Positions 1 through 7,676 of a stretch of DNA of 24,206 nucleotides are shown in pieces. The stretch lies in assembly GCA_910587935.1 (NCBI GenBank), contig CAJUNP010000033.1, forward strand, positions 1-24,206, written 5' to 3'. Origin of the DNA: an uncultured Lachnospiraceae bacterium (GTDB lineage Bacteria; Bacillota; Clostridia; Lachnospirales; Lachnospiraceae). The notes beneath the pieces are model-generated. The model saw only the letters and a program-made list of their open reading frames with translations, was not told the origin of the DNA and did not search any database. The position numbers and the translations under genes were made by a program. Position 1 is the first letter of the stretch, and each line of letters begins with the position of its first letter.

Positions 1-53
1 ACCTGCATTAAAGGCGTCGGAGGCCTTCGTTCTATCCGTTAGACTACAGGTGC
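1..53 (-). tRNA. tRNA-Arg (anticodon CCG), 3' part cut by window edge
   Basis: Read on the minus strand from base 53, the sequence has a 7-base acceptor 5' strand (GCACCTG), a D arm, and a 5-bp anticodon stem AAGGC/GCCTT around the loop CTCCGAC. Bases 34-36 of the tRNA are CCG, which reads the Arg codon CGG. The window ends in the variable region, so the T arm and 3' acceptor strand are outside. A sigma-A type promoter lies just upstream. Confidence 0.9.
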
Positions 54-89
54 TAAGAGTTATTACAAATTTGTTACATCACCTTGCTT

Positions 90-118
90 ATAATAACATA
101 CTTAACACCGGATGTCTA
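90..118 (-). promoter_or_regulatory. Promoter of tRNA-Arg
   Basis: On the minus strand a -35 TAGACA (113-118) and a -10 TATTAT (90-95) are 17 bp apart. Initiation near base 83 would give a leader of about 30 nt before the tRNA. The call rests on sequence match only. Confidence 0.6.
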
Positions 119-172
119 GTCATGTTTTCTCTCAAATTTTACCAAATTTACAAAATTTAATGATTTTTTTGT

Positions 173-1090
173 TTAATCGCATAAAATTCTGACCTTATCC
201 GTCTCTCTATCATAATAATAAACAGAATCGGATAGGATTTCTTCTTCCGCCACCTGGGTTTCGTTTACCTCCCGGACCATAAATTTTAAGCTGCAGGGAT
301 TTTCGCCGTGGTCAGGCAGTAAAATAACTTCATGGATGGAACTGGGAAGTACAAATAAATTGTTTTTCAACTGCTCCGCCATTTTCTTCAGCTGATCCTG
401 GTACAAAATGCCCGCCGCGCCAAACTGTTTCGACCGGTTTGTCAGTACGTACATGGGAAGCGCTTCTTTTTCCGGGAAAATCTGCGAAAAGCAGTCTGTT
501 TCAACCGTCCTCTCTTCTCCTGTCAGATCTGCTGCCAGTTCGTCAATATTCATAATTTTAACGGGAAACAGCCTTTTTGTATTGGACGCCGCGTTCCGGT
601 AAAGTTCCTGTACCGATACGTTCCAGTCCGTTAAATGACTGTTTCGGATTAAAACGCTTCCTTTTCCCAACGCTTCGCTTTCATATGCAAAATAAAACAC
701 AATGGCAAGATCCAGATAAGGAATATGAGGAATTTCCTGCAACAGCGCTTCATTTCTGCCAAAGTGCACCAGTTTAAAGCAGACCCGCTCCTGTACCGTT
801 TCATAACTTTTTAAAAAATCCATATCAATCTTAGCCCGGTTATCGATCCGGTTATAAATCCGGATAATTTCCACAACAATATCGCTGACTTTTCTTCCCC
901 TTCTGTATTCTTTATAGTAGTCGTCCAGATAGACGGCAGGAGAAATATTGGTCTGCTCATTAAACAGGATCAGACCGGTCAGCTTGACACCGTTATTTTT
1001 TTCCACTTCCTCTATTTGGGCTTTTACACTCTCTCCGTAAAATTCAGATACTCTTTCGTAAATTATTTTACTGAATTGTTTGAACTCCAA
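173..1090 (-). CDS. DUF5688 family protein, function unknown
   Basis: This 305-residue soluble protein has no signal peptide or membrane segment. The N-terminal part, with a VEKNNGVKLTGL stretch followed by an ISPAVYLDDYY segment and an N-x4-LLQEIPHIPYLDLA stretch near residues 113-130, matches what I remember of the DUF5688 family, found mainly in Lachnospiraceae and relatives and often in several copies per genome. No enzymatic motif is visible and I assign no function. The start is a TTG codon, supported by AAGGAG seven bases upstream; no ATG is near. It lies downstream of the efp terminator, and no clear promoter of its own is visible, so expression may depend on read-through. The family call is fairly sure; the role is unknown. 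Confidence 0.8.
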   Translation of the reverse strand: MEFKQFSKIIYERVSEFYGESVKAQIEEVEKNNGVKLTGLILFNEQTNISPAVYLDDYYKEYRRGRKVSDIVVEIIRIYNRIDNRAKIDMDFLKSYETVQERVCFKLVHFGRNEALLQEIPHIPYLDLAIVFYFAYESEALGKGSVLIRNSHLTDWNVSVQELYRNAASNTKRLFPVKIMNIDELAADLTGEERTVETDCFSQIFPEKEALPMYVLTNRSKQFGAAGILYQDQLKKMAEQLKNNLFVLPSSIHEVILLPDHGENPCSLKFMVREVNETQVAEEEILSDSVYYYDRETDKVRILCD

Positions 1091-1116
1091 TTGAATTCTC
1101 CTTTCACACTGAAAAT

Positions 1117-1149
1117 AAAAAAAGACAATGGATGGTTGTCCATTGTCTT
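1117..1149 (-). terminator. Intrinsic terminator of efp
   Basis: An 11-bp perfect stem (1122-1132 with 1139-1149) with a 6-nt loop is followed on the minus strand by a run of seven T (1117-1123, overlapping the stem foot). It lies 22 bp after the efp stop and before the DUF5688 start. The plus strand has no matching U tract, so it acts on minus-strand transcripts. Confidence 0.9.
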
Positions 1150-1171
1150 AAAAGCTTCATGATAGATCGTT

Positions 1172-1729
1172 TTATACTCTGGAAAGATATTCACCGGTTC
1201 TGGTGTCAATCTTAATCTTGTCTCCCTGATTTACAAATAACGGAACGTTCACGGAAGCGCCGGTCTCCACGACTGCCGGCTTGGAAGCGCCTGTTGCGGT
1301 GTCTCCCTTGAATCCGGGTTCGGTATCTGTAATCTCAAGTTCTACAAACAAAGGCGGCTCTACCGCGAATACGCTCCCGTTATGGGAACATACTTTACAC
1401 ATCTCATTCTCTTTTACAAATTTAAGAGCGTCACCGATTGCCTCCGCATTTAACGCAATCTGCTCATAATTCTCCACGTCCATAAAATAGAATAAATCGC
1501 CGTCAGAATATAAATACTGCATATCTTTTCTATCAATACGTGCCTGGGGACATTTCTCGGTGGGACGGAACGTTTTCTCAACAACGCCGCCGCTCTTGAT
1601 ATTTTTCAGTTTCGTTCTGACAAAAGCAGCTCCCTTACCTGGTTTTACATGCTGAAATTCAATAATCTGGAAAATATTATTATCTAATTCAATCGTAACC
1701 CCATTCCTGAAATCACCTGCAGAAATCAT
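1172..1729 (-). CDS. efp: Translation elongation factor P
   Basis: EF-P binds between the ribosomal P and E sites and relieves stalling at polyproline stretches. The N-terminal KOW-like domain carries the loop HVKPGKGAAF, whose Lys near residue 32 reaches toward the P-site tRNA. Two OB-fold domains follow, ending in the usual segment KIDTRTGEYLSRV. The frame can be extended to a GTG at 1735, but ATG at 1729 gives MISAGDFRNG, the family's usual start, a 185-residue length equal to typical EF-P, and a 10-base gap to AGGAGG. It has its own promoter upstream and a strong terminator downstream, so it is probably transcribed both alone and by read-through from the aro genes. Confidence 0.97.
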   Translation of the reverse strand: MISAGDFRNGVTIELDNNIFQIIEFQHVKPGKGAAFVRTKLKNIKSGGVVEKTFRPTEKCPQARIDRKDMQYLYSDGDLFYFMDVENYEQIALNAEAIGDALKFVKENEMCKVCSHNGSVFAVEPPLFVELEITDTEPGFKGDTATGASKPAVVETGASVNVPLFVNQGDKIKIDTRTGEYLSRV

Positions 1730-1773
1730 ATTCACTTTTCCTCCTAAACTTTATCACGTTATAATTCTTTAAT

Positions 1774-1802
1774 AGTGTATACTAAAAACTACACTTTTTC
1801 AA
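1774..1802 (-). promoter_or_regulatory. Candidate sigma-A promoter of efp
   Basis: The minus strand has -35 TTGAAA (1797-1802) and -10 TACACT (1774-1779) with a 17-bp spacer, in the gap between aroQ and efp. The -10 matches consensus at 4 of 6 bases. No terminator hairpin is seen between aroQ and this site, so aroQ transcripts could also continue into efp. Confidence 0.55.
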
Positions 1803-1818
1803 CCTCTTTTTATTTTTT

Positions 1819-2283
1819 TTACATACTTTCCGGCATACTTTTTCCGTCTTTGCCCAAAAGCTCCAGACAGCCATCGATTGCAAGGAGGTAGCCTTCCAGT
1901 CCTTGTCCGTAAATCTGCCTGTCGCAGGCAGGCGCCGTAACCGATACCTTCCGGAAGTCCTCCCGGTTCATGATATCCGAAATATGGATCTCCACTTTCG
2001 GTATGTTAATACTCGCCAGCGCATCATGAATCGCGTAACTGTAATGCGTATAAGCGCCCGGATTAATAACCAGCCCTTCCGTTTTATCAAAATACGCGTC
2101 CTGAATCCGGTCTATGATCGCGCCCTCATGGTTGCTTTGAAATACTTCGATTTCACAGCCGCAGGCGTCCGCCTTTTCTCCGATCATATGAATAAGATCC
2201 TCATAGTTCTTCGTTCCGTATACGTTTTTCTCACGAATCCCCAGAAAGTTCAGATTGGGACCGTTAATAACAAGTAATTTCAT
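1819..2283 (-). CDS. aroQ: 3-dehydroquinate dehydratase, type II
   Basis: The enzyme converts 3-dehydroquinate to 3-dehydroshikimate, step three of the shikimate pathway, through an enolate intermediate; it forms dodecamers in the cytoplasm. The 154-residue length is normal for type II. Visible motifs are the N-terminal INGPNLNFLGIRE, the catalytic Tyr22 in the lid loop, NPGAYTHYSYA (residues 74-84) and VEIHISDIMNRE (97-108) with the catalytic His100. The ATG is preceded by GGAGG at good spacing. It is the last of four close genes yqeG-aroE-aroK-aroQ, 21 bp after aroK. The Tyr and His residues rule out the unrelated type I (AroD) enzyme. Confidence 0.97.
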   Translation of the reverse strand: MKLLVINGPNLNFLGIREKNVYGTKNYEDLIHMIGEKADACGCEIEVFQSNHEGAIIDRIQDAYFDKTEGLVINPGAYTHYSYAIHDALASINIPKVEIHISDIMNREDFRKVSVTAPACDRQIYGQGLEGYLLAIDGCLELLGKDGKSMPESM

Positions 2284-2304
2284 ATGCTGCCTCCATTCTG
2301 CCCC

Positions 2305-2826
2305 CTATTTCAGCCCGGCCATAATTTCTTCTGCAATTTCATCGATGCTCTTATCATCCGTCCGGATTATCATATCCGCGCCGGATTTATAGAAATCCTG
2401 TCTCTTTGCAAGCAGCCCCGTAATTTTCTTTTCGGCGTCACCGTTCTGCAAAAGCGGTCTTGTGGTATCTTCCTTCAGCCGTTCATAAACGGTTTCGGGC
2501 GAAGCCTCCAGATAAATTACGGTCCCGAGTTTTTTAAGAAGGGTCCTGTTTTCTTCTCTGACAGGCATACCTCCCCCCGTAGACACGATCCGGCTTTCGG
2601 TTGCATTTAAAAGTTCCTTTATATATTCCGTTTCCATCCGCCGGAAAGCTTCTTCCCCGTCCTGCGCAAAAATATCGCTCACAGTCTTGCCCTGTCTGCG
2701 TTCAATTTCTTTATCCGTATCCAGCAGTATTTTTCTTAACCGGTAAGAAAGACAGATGCCCACGCTTGTCTTTCCGCTTCCCATAAATCCGGTCAGAATA
2801 ATATTTTGTTTTGTATTCCGTTCCAT
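2305..2826 (-). CDS. aroK: Shikimate kinase
   Basis: The enzyme phosphorylates shikimate at the 3-hydroxyl with ATP. It is a 173-residue P-loop protein of the nucleoside monophosphate kinase fold. Walker A is GFMGSGKT (residues 13-20). DTDKEIE carries the shikimate-binding Asp, STGGG is the substrate-binding glycine motif, and TTRPLL is the lid arginine region. The ATG lies 6 bp after the aroE stop, so translation is probably coupled; the SD site is weak. The next gene, aroQ, catalyses an earlier step of the same pathway. Confidence 0.97.
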   Translation of the reverse strand: MERNTKQNIILTGFMGSGKTSVGICLSYRLRKILLDTDKEIERRQGKTVSDIFAQDGEEAFRRMETEYIKELLNATESRIVSTGGGMPVREENRTLLKKLGTVIYLEASPETVYERLKEDTTRPLLQNGDAEKKITGLLAKRQDFYKSGADMIIRTDDKSIDEIAEEIMAGLK

Positions 2827-2832
2827 CGCTTT

Positions 2833-3693
2833 TTACCCATTCCGTTTCATTTCCTGATAAATCCGTTCCGCCTGTTCGTCCAAAACCTGTGCCTGCGTCC
2901 ATAGCTCATAGGCAATAATCCCCTGGTACAAAAGCATTTTGAGACCGTTAAAGGCTTTCCCTCCCTGCTCTTTAACCAGCCGCATAAAACGGGTCTTTGC
3001 CGGATTAAAAATCAGATCGTAACCGGTATGCACGGCTCTGTAGAATTCCGGCCGCTCAATAAGCGTTCTTTCCGTATGGGGATACATTCCCAGGTTCGTC
3101 GCCTGAATGGCCAGATAAGCTTTCTCTTCCTGAAAAGCCGAAATATCTTCCGTTCCCGCTGCCTCCACCAAAACATTCGGATAAAAGCCGCGCACTTCGC
3201 CGGCAAGCGCTTTTGCCTTTTCTACCGTCCGGTTGAGAATTACGATACGCGCCGCTCCCCTGTCTGCCATCAGTATGGCGGCCGCACGTGCCACACCGCC
3301 GGCGCCGAGGATCAATACCTGCTGTCCTTCGATTGTAACTCCGTCGCTGACCATAGCGCGGTAAAGTCCCGGCAAATCCGTATTATACCCCTTAAAACCT
3401 TCCGGATGGCGAACCAGGGTATTGACGGCTCCAATTTTTTCCGCCATGGAATCGATCTGTACAAGATAAGGAATAACGTCGGTTTTATAGGGAACCGTTA
3501 CGTTGCATCCCAGAATGTTTAACGCAAATGCGCCTTTTACCGCTTCCCCGATACGCCCCTCTTCTACCTTGAACGGCACGTACACCAGATTATGTCCGAA
3601 ATCTTTTGCCAAAGTATTATGAATCACCGGTGAAAGGGTATGCTCCACCGGATTGCCGATCAGTCCGCAGGTTCTTGTCTGTCCGTTTGTCAT
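2833..3693 (-). CDS. aroE: Shikimate dehydrogenase (NADP+)
   Basis: The enzyme reduces 3-dehydroshikimate to shikimate with NADPH. The 286-residue protein has the two expected domains. The N-terminal substrate domain has TLSP (19-22, usual SLSP), NVTVPYK with catalytic Lys70, and GYNTD with Asp106. The NADP domain has GAGGVARA (130-137) and ILNRT (152-156), where Asn-Arg-Thr favours NADP over NAD. The length and the TLSP/NRT pattern fit AroE better than the quinate-active YdiB type, though paralogs are common in Clostridia. The start lies one base after the yqeG stop, which indicates translational coupling. Confidence 0.95.
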   Translation of the reverse strand: MTNGQTRTCGLIGNPVEHTLSPVIHNTLAKDFGHNLVYVPFKVEEGRIGEAVKGAFALNILGCNVTVPYKTDVIPYLVQIDSMAEKIGAVNTLVRHPEGFKGYNTDLPGLYRAMVSDGVTIEGQQVLILGAGGVARAAAILMADRGAARIVILNRTVEKAKALAGEVRGFYPNVLVEAAGTEDISAFQEEKAYLAIQATNLGMYPHTERTLIERPEFYRAVHTGYDLIFNPAKTRFMRLVKEQGGKAFNGLKMLLYQGIIAYELWTQAQVLDEQAERIYQEMKRNG

Positions 3694-3694
3694 T

Positions 3695-4210
3695 TTATCG
3701 CTCTTCTTTCTGTCGTTTTAACTTTCTGTGATAAAAAAATAAGACCGGTTTCTCCAGATACCGTTTCAGAACAATCTGTATTTCTTCCGCGGGATCAATA
3801 GGTTTGGTGAGAAACGTCCGCAGCCCCGCCCTTTTTGCTCCCCAGATATCGGTAAAAAGCTGGTCTCCCACAAAAAACGTATTTTCCCTGTCCGTCCCCA
3901 TTTTTTCCATAGCTCTGCGGTATCCTGCCACAGCCGGCTTTCCCGCTTTATATATATAATCCGCTCCTACATCGTCATGAAACATTTTTACCCGGGGTTC
4001 TTTATTGTTGGATAAAAGAATGGTCCGGTAACCAATCTTACGCAAACGGTCAAATAAACGCACAGACCGTTCGTCTGCCGGCGCCCCGTGAGGAACCAGC
4101 GTATTGTCAATATCAAAAATAATGCCCCGGTATCCCTGTTTATATAATTCCTCATAAGGAATAACATACGCGGAAGCTGCTTCCTGGTCCGGATAAAAAC
4201 ATGCAAACAT
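3695..4210 (-). CDS. YqeG family HAD IIIA-type phosphatase
   Basis: This 171-residue protein is a small HAD hydrolase without a large cap, of the YqeG/PGPase-like family. Motif I is FDIDNTLV with nucleophile Asp33 and acid/base Asp35; motif II is LLSNN; the Lys is in AGKPAVAGYRRA; motif IV is VGDQLFTDIWGAKRAG. Related proteins include the mitochondrial phosphatidylglycerophosphatase Gep4/PTPMT-like group, so a phospholipid phosphate substrate is possible but not shown. In Bacillus yqeG is next to aroE in the yqeH region, and here too it directly precedes aroE, one base apart. The ATG at 4210 has AAAGG 11 bases upstream, a long spacing. Confidence 0.9.
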   Translation of the reverse strand: MFACFYPDQEAASAYVIPYEELYKQGYRGIIFDIDNTLVPHGAPADERSVRLFDRLRKIGYRTILLSNNKEPRVKMFHDDVGADYIYKAGKPAVAGYRRAMEKMGTDRENTFFVGDQLFTDIWGAKRAGLRTFLTKPIDPAEEIQIVLKRYLEKPVLFFYHRKLKRQKEER

Positions 4211-4245
4211 ACAATTCCATACCTTTCCGTTTCATTACCTTTTCC

Positions 4246-4275
4246 ATCATAACAAAACACCCTGCACTTTTGCAA
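4246..4275 (-). promoter_or_regulatory. Candidate promoter of yqeG-aroEKQ, overlapping a terminator
   Basis: On the minus strand -35 TTGCAA (4270-4275) and -10 TATGAT (4246-4251) are 18 bp apart, giving a leader of about 29 nt before the yqeG ATG. The -35 sits inside the terminator hairpin of the upstream transporter operon. The -35 match is 4 of 6. Confidence 0.45.
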
Positions 4276-4282
4276 GGTGTTT
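4255..4282 (-). terminator. Terminator of the ABC importer operon
   Basis: A 12-bp stem (4255-4266 with 4271-4282, one G-T wobble) with a 4-nt loop begins three bases after the last ATPase gene's stop. On the minus strand it is followed by TGTTATG; the U tract is short and partly within the stem. The plus strand has TTTCCTTT after the stem, but no gene reads in that direction. Confidence 0.75.
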
Positions 4283-4285
4283 CCT

Positions 4286-5050
4286 TTAATCTTCTGAAAA
4301 TCCTGCCGCAGCCAACAGCTCTTTTGTATACGCCGCCTGCGGATTTTCGTAAACCGCTCCGGTTTCTCCCTGTTCCACAATATGCCCTTTTTGCATGATC
4401 ATCACGCGGTCGCAGATCTGATATACCACCCGCAGATCATGGGAAATAAAAAGAACGGAAAGGTTCATTTCTTTATGAAGCTGTAAAAGCAATTCCAGAA
4501 TCTGCGCCTGAATCGTAACATCTAATGCGGACACGGGTTCATCCGCAATTAAAAGCTCCGGTTCCAGCATTAAGGCCGCCGCAATGGCAACACGCTGACG
4601 CTGTCCTCCGGAAAGCTCTCTCGGATAACGGTCCGCATACTTTTCATCCAGTCCCACCCGCTTTAACATTTGAAGCGCCTTTTGCCTGCGCTCATCTTTT
4701 TCCATTCCGCCTTTGTTCTTTAACGGCTCTTCCAGAATCCAGCCGACTTTTCGGGCCGGATTTAAGGAACCGAAAGGATCCTGAAACACCATCTGCGAGC
4801 ATCCTGCGCTACTGAAAATCTCTCCCTGATAATCCCGGATGATATGCAGGATCGTTCTGGCAAGGGTGGATTTACCGCAGCCGCTTTCTCCCACCAGACC
4901 CAGAATTTCTCCCCGCTTCATTGAAAAACTGACATCCCGGAGTACCTGTATTTTTTCTTTTTGTTTCCATAGACCTTTTGCTTTACCGTCAAAAAAAACA
5001 TTCAGATTCCTGACAGTCAGCAAAAAGTTTTCCCTCTCCTGCCCGCTCAT
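4286..5050 (-). CDS. ABC importer ATP-binding protein, OppF/DppF/NikE class
   Basis: This is the second ATPase of a peptide/nickel-class importer. It powers transport by dimerising with the preceding ATPase beneath the two permeases. Motifs: Walker A GESGCGKS (54-61), Q loop VFQDPFGSLNP, signature LSGGQRQR (146-153), Walker B LLIADEP (166-172) and the switch His in SHDLRVV. At 254 residues it is shorter than OppF or DppF (usually over 300) and stops soon after the PQAAYTKELL segment, so the C-terminal oligopeptide-transporter extension with its Cys residues is missing. That size is closer to NikD/NikE. The start has AAGGTG at good spacing, 6 bp after the previous stop. Confidence 0.92.
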   Translation of the reverse strand: MSGQERENFLLTVRNLNVFFDGKAKGLWKQKEKIQVLRDVSFSMKRGEILGLVGESGCGKSTLARTILHIIRDYQGEIFSSAGCSQMVFQDPFGSLNPARKVGWILEEPLKNKGGMEKDERRQKALQMLKRVGLDEKYADRYPRELSGGQRQRVAIAAALMLEPELLIADEPVSALDVTIQAQILELLLQLHKEMNLSVLFISHDLRVVYQICDRVMIMQKGHIVEQGETGAVYENPQAAYTKELLAAAGFSED

Positions 5051-5056
5051 GCCTTC

Positions 5057-5860
5057 TCACCTTTTTTCATATGCCGGGATCGCTTCGATCAATTTTTTTG
5101 TATAAGCATCTCCGGGATGATAAAAAATCTGCTGCGTTTCCCCGCTTTCTACCACATATCCGCTTTTCATAACAAGAATCCTGCTGCAAAGCCGCTTTAC
5201 AAGACTCAAATCATGGGAAATAAAAAGAACCGCCGTTCCCTCTTCCCGGTTCAACCGTTTCAGAAGCTTTACAATCTGCGCCTGAATCGTAACGTCTAAC
5301 GCCGTGGTGGGCTCGTCCGCAATGAGCAGTCTGGGCTTACAGATCATGGCCGCCGCAATCATAACGCGCTGACGCATCCCGCCGGACAGTTCATGAGGAT
5401 ACTGCCGGACAATACGTTCGGGGTCCTGCAGTTCCACATTCTCTAACGCTTCGATCACTCTCCGATACCGTTCTTCCTTATTCAGCTGCGTATGAATCCG
5501 AAGACTTTCTTCCACCTGCCATCCGATTTTTTTAACCGGATTCAAGGACGTCATCGGCTCCTGAAAAACCATCCCGATTTCTTTTCCCTGAAATTTCCTT
5601 AAAACTTTTCTGTCACAGTTTAAAAGATCCACTCCGTCAAACAGAATCTGTCCCGTTTTTTTCATGTCATGCCGACGCAAAAGCCCTGCGACCGCCAGAG
5701 CGCTCATAGACTTACCAGATCCTGACTCTCCCACCAAACCTACGATTTCTCCGGCTTTTAATGTCAGGTTAAAATCGTAAACTACCGTCTCCGGAATCAG
5801 ATGATCATGAAATTCTATATTTAAATCCTGTACTTTAAGGATTATTTCTTTCTCTTCCAT
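5057..5860 (-). CDS. ABC importer ATP-binding protein, OppD/DppD/NikD class
   Basis: This is the first ATPase of the importer. Motifs: Walker A GESGSGKS (44-51), Q loop VFQEPMTSLNP, signature LSGGMRQR (157-164), Walker B LLIADEPT (177-184), D loop ALDVT and switch SHDLSLV. The protein ends at 267 residues just after DAYTKKLIEAIP, the start of the usual C-terminal extension, so the rest of that extension and its Cys cluster are absent. The ATG has AGGAG at 8 bases. The gene lies 11 bp after the OppC-like gene and 6 bp before its partner ATPase, consistent with one mRNA for five subunits. Confidence 0.92.
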   Translation of the reverse strand: MEEKEIILKVQDLNIEFHDHLIPETVVYDFNLTLKAGEIVGLVGESGSGKSMSALAVAGLLRRHDMKKTGQILFDGVDLLNCDRKVLRKFQGKEIGMVFQEPMTSLNPVKKIGWQVEESLRIHTQLNKEERYRRVIEALENVELQDPERIVRQYPHELSGGMRQRVMIAAAMICKPRLLIADEPTTALDVTIQAQIVKLLKRLNREEGTAVLFISHDLSLVKRLCSRILVMKSGYVVESGETQQIFYHPGDAYTKKLIEAIPAYEKR

Positions 5861-5871
5861 CCGCGTGTCTC

Positions 5872-6690
5872 CTAATTGTCCCGGACGCCTTCTCCCAGAA
5901 GACTGAAGCCTAAAATCATAAGAATCAGCACGATCCCCGGAAAAATTGCATAACCCGGCGCAGAAAAAATATAGGTCTGCGCTTCCGATAACATTCTTCC
6001 CAGACTTGCATCCGGCGGCATGACGCCGATTCCCAGATAGTTCATGCCTGCCTCCGCCAGCACCGCATTGTTAAAGCCGATCAAAACGGAAGATAAAATT
6101 ACGGGAAAAGCGTTGGGAAGAATATGCACGAACATGATACGCAGATTTCCCGCCCCCATCAGTCTTGCGCTCCGTACGTAGTCCATATTTTTGCACCGTA
6201 TAAATTCACTGCGCACGATCCGGGCAAAACTCGGCACAAAAGCGATGCCAAGCGCCAGAATAACGTTATATTTTCCCGGTCCGAACAGTCCGATAATCAT
6301 AAGGGCGAGAAGTATACTGGGAAACGCCAGCATGGCGTCTGCCGCCCGCATAAATATCTCATCCAGCAAACCACCGTAATAGCCGGCGAAGGCTCCCCAT
6401 ATAACGCCGAAAAAAGCGCCGATTGCCACGGTGGCAAAAGCGACTCCGAGCGTTGTTCCCGCTCCCGTCATAACACGGCTTAAAATATCCCTGCCAAAAT
6501 TATCGCATCCCATGGGATGCCGCCAGGATATTCCCGCAAACCTGCCGGCGCCGTCCATTGCTTCCGGATCGTAAGGCGTATGAATACAACCGATTATAAT
6601 AAACAAAAGAATCAATCCCGTAAGAACGGCTCCCGCTATAAAATTACTGTTTTTACTTATTCTCTTCATAGGTTCACGCTTAATCTTCAT
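5872..6690 (-). CDS. ABC importer permease, OppC/DppC/NikC class
   Basis: This is an inner-membrane permease. It has an N-terminal cytosolic tail, a first membrane helix near FIAGAVLTGLILLFIIIG, a short extracellular segment with HPMGCDNFGRDILSR (the OppC-type HxxGTDxxGRD motif with Thr replaced by Cys), and five further helices. The ATPase-coupling EAA loop is around DYVRSARLMGAGNLRI. The open frame runs up to a TTG at 6711, but I chose ATG at 6690: it overlaps the oppB-like gene by 11 bp and has GAGAA six bases upstream. A later ATG at 6669 is possible. The 272-residue length fits NikC or DppC. Confidence 0.9.
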   Translation of the reverse strand: MKIKREPMKRISKNSNFIAGAVLTGLILLFIIIGCIHTPYDPEAMDGAGRFAGISWRHPMGCDNFGRDILSRVMTGAGTTLGVAFATVAIGAFFGVIWGAFAGYYGGLLDEIFMRAADAMLAFPSILLALMIIGLFGPGKYNVILALGIAFVPSFARIVRSEFIRCKNMDYVRSARLMGAGNLRIMFVHILPNAFPVILSSVLIGFNNAVLAEAGMNYLGIGVMPPDASLGRMLSEAQTYIFSAPGYAIFPGIVLILMILGFSLLGEGVRDN

Positions 6691-7630
6691 TACGGATTCT
6701 CGGGTCCGCAAAACGATAAATCACATCCACCAGTAAATTAATCACAATCACCGCAAATGCAAGACATACAATAATTGCCATTACCACCGGATAATCTCTG
6801 TTTGAAATAGACGTCAGAAGAATTCTTCCAAGGCCTGGTATATTAAATACCTGCTCAATAATGATACTTCCCGTAAAAATGTCCGCCAGGGCCATTCCTA
6901 AAAAGGTGATCACGGGAATCATGGCATTTTGGAGCACATGCCTGTAAAGAACGTCCCTCGTCGTATTACCGCGGCTGTACGCCGTCCTTGTGTAATCAAG
7001 CTCCGCCTGTTCAAGCAGGGAGCTCCGAAGAAGCTTTACCGTCATTGCCGCCTTGGGAAGCGCAATGGCAAGGGCGGGGAAAAAGAGATATCCCACAAAA
7101 CCCCAAAAATTTTTCGTATAAGATACGTACCCACCCGGAGTAAACAGCTTTAAAACCACGCCAAACAATACCGTAATCAAAATTCCTGCAAAAAACGGCG
7201 GGACAGCCATAAATACCTGATTAATGGTAATCACCGCCCGGTCTGTTCTGCCTCCCTGGTGTTTCGCGGCATAAATTCCAACAGGAACGGAGATTATCAC
7301 CACCAATATAAATGCCATCACCGTCATGGTAAAAGTAATCGGCAGCTTATCCAAAATCATTTCCTTTACCGGTATTTTATAACTGTAGGAAATCCCCATG
7401 TCGCCTCCGGCAAAAGAAAGCAGCCACTCTCCGAAGCGGAGGAAAAACGGACGGTTTAACCCCATCTCTTCACGAAGCGCCTCCACCCTTTCCGGCGTCG
7501 CATTCGTTCCAAGCTGAGAAACAGCCGGATCTCCCGGTATCACCGAAAACGAAAGAAATACCAGAAAAGAAACGACCAGAAGCGTTATGATCGTAGAAAC
7601 TGTTTTTTTCAAAATCGTTTTTCCTCTCAT
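6680..7630 (-). CDS. ABC importer permease, OppB/DppB/NikB class
   Basis: This is the first permease of the importer, 316 residues with about six membrane helices. The N-terminal helix is followed by FSVIPGDPA, and a segment near residues 46-62 reads LREEMGLNRPFFLRFGEWL, both typical of OppB/DppB/NikB. The cytosolic coupling loop is around DYTRTAYSRGNTTRDVLYRH. The ATG is preceded by AAAGGCGG. It starts 46 bp after the binding-protein gene and overlaps the next permease gene by 11 bp. The substrate cannot be told from the permease. Confidence 0.92.
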   Translation of the reverse strand: MRGKTILKKTVSTIITLLVVSFLVFLSFSVIPGDPAVSQLGTNATPERVEALREEMGLNRPFFLRFGEWLLSFAGGDMGISYSYKIPVKEMILDKLPITFTMTVMAFILVVIISVPVGIYAAKHQGGRTDRAVITINQVFMAVPPFFAGILITVLFGVVLKLFTPGGYVSYTKNFWGFVGYLFFPALAIALPKAAMTVKLLRSSLLEQAELDYTRTAYSRGNTTRDVLYRHVLQNAMIPVITFLGMALADIFTGSIIIEQVFNIPGLGRILLTSISNRDYPVVMAIIVCLAFAVIVINLLVDVIYRFADPRIRNED

Positions 7631-7676
7631 AACGCCGCCTTTCTTCTCCGGTATTCCTGTTTCTTATTATGTTCCC

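Noticed and set aside
3028..3522. A 164-codon plus-strand open frame opposite aroE
   Set aside because: It is a shadow of aroE with no motif or ribosome binding site.
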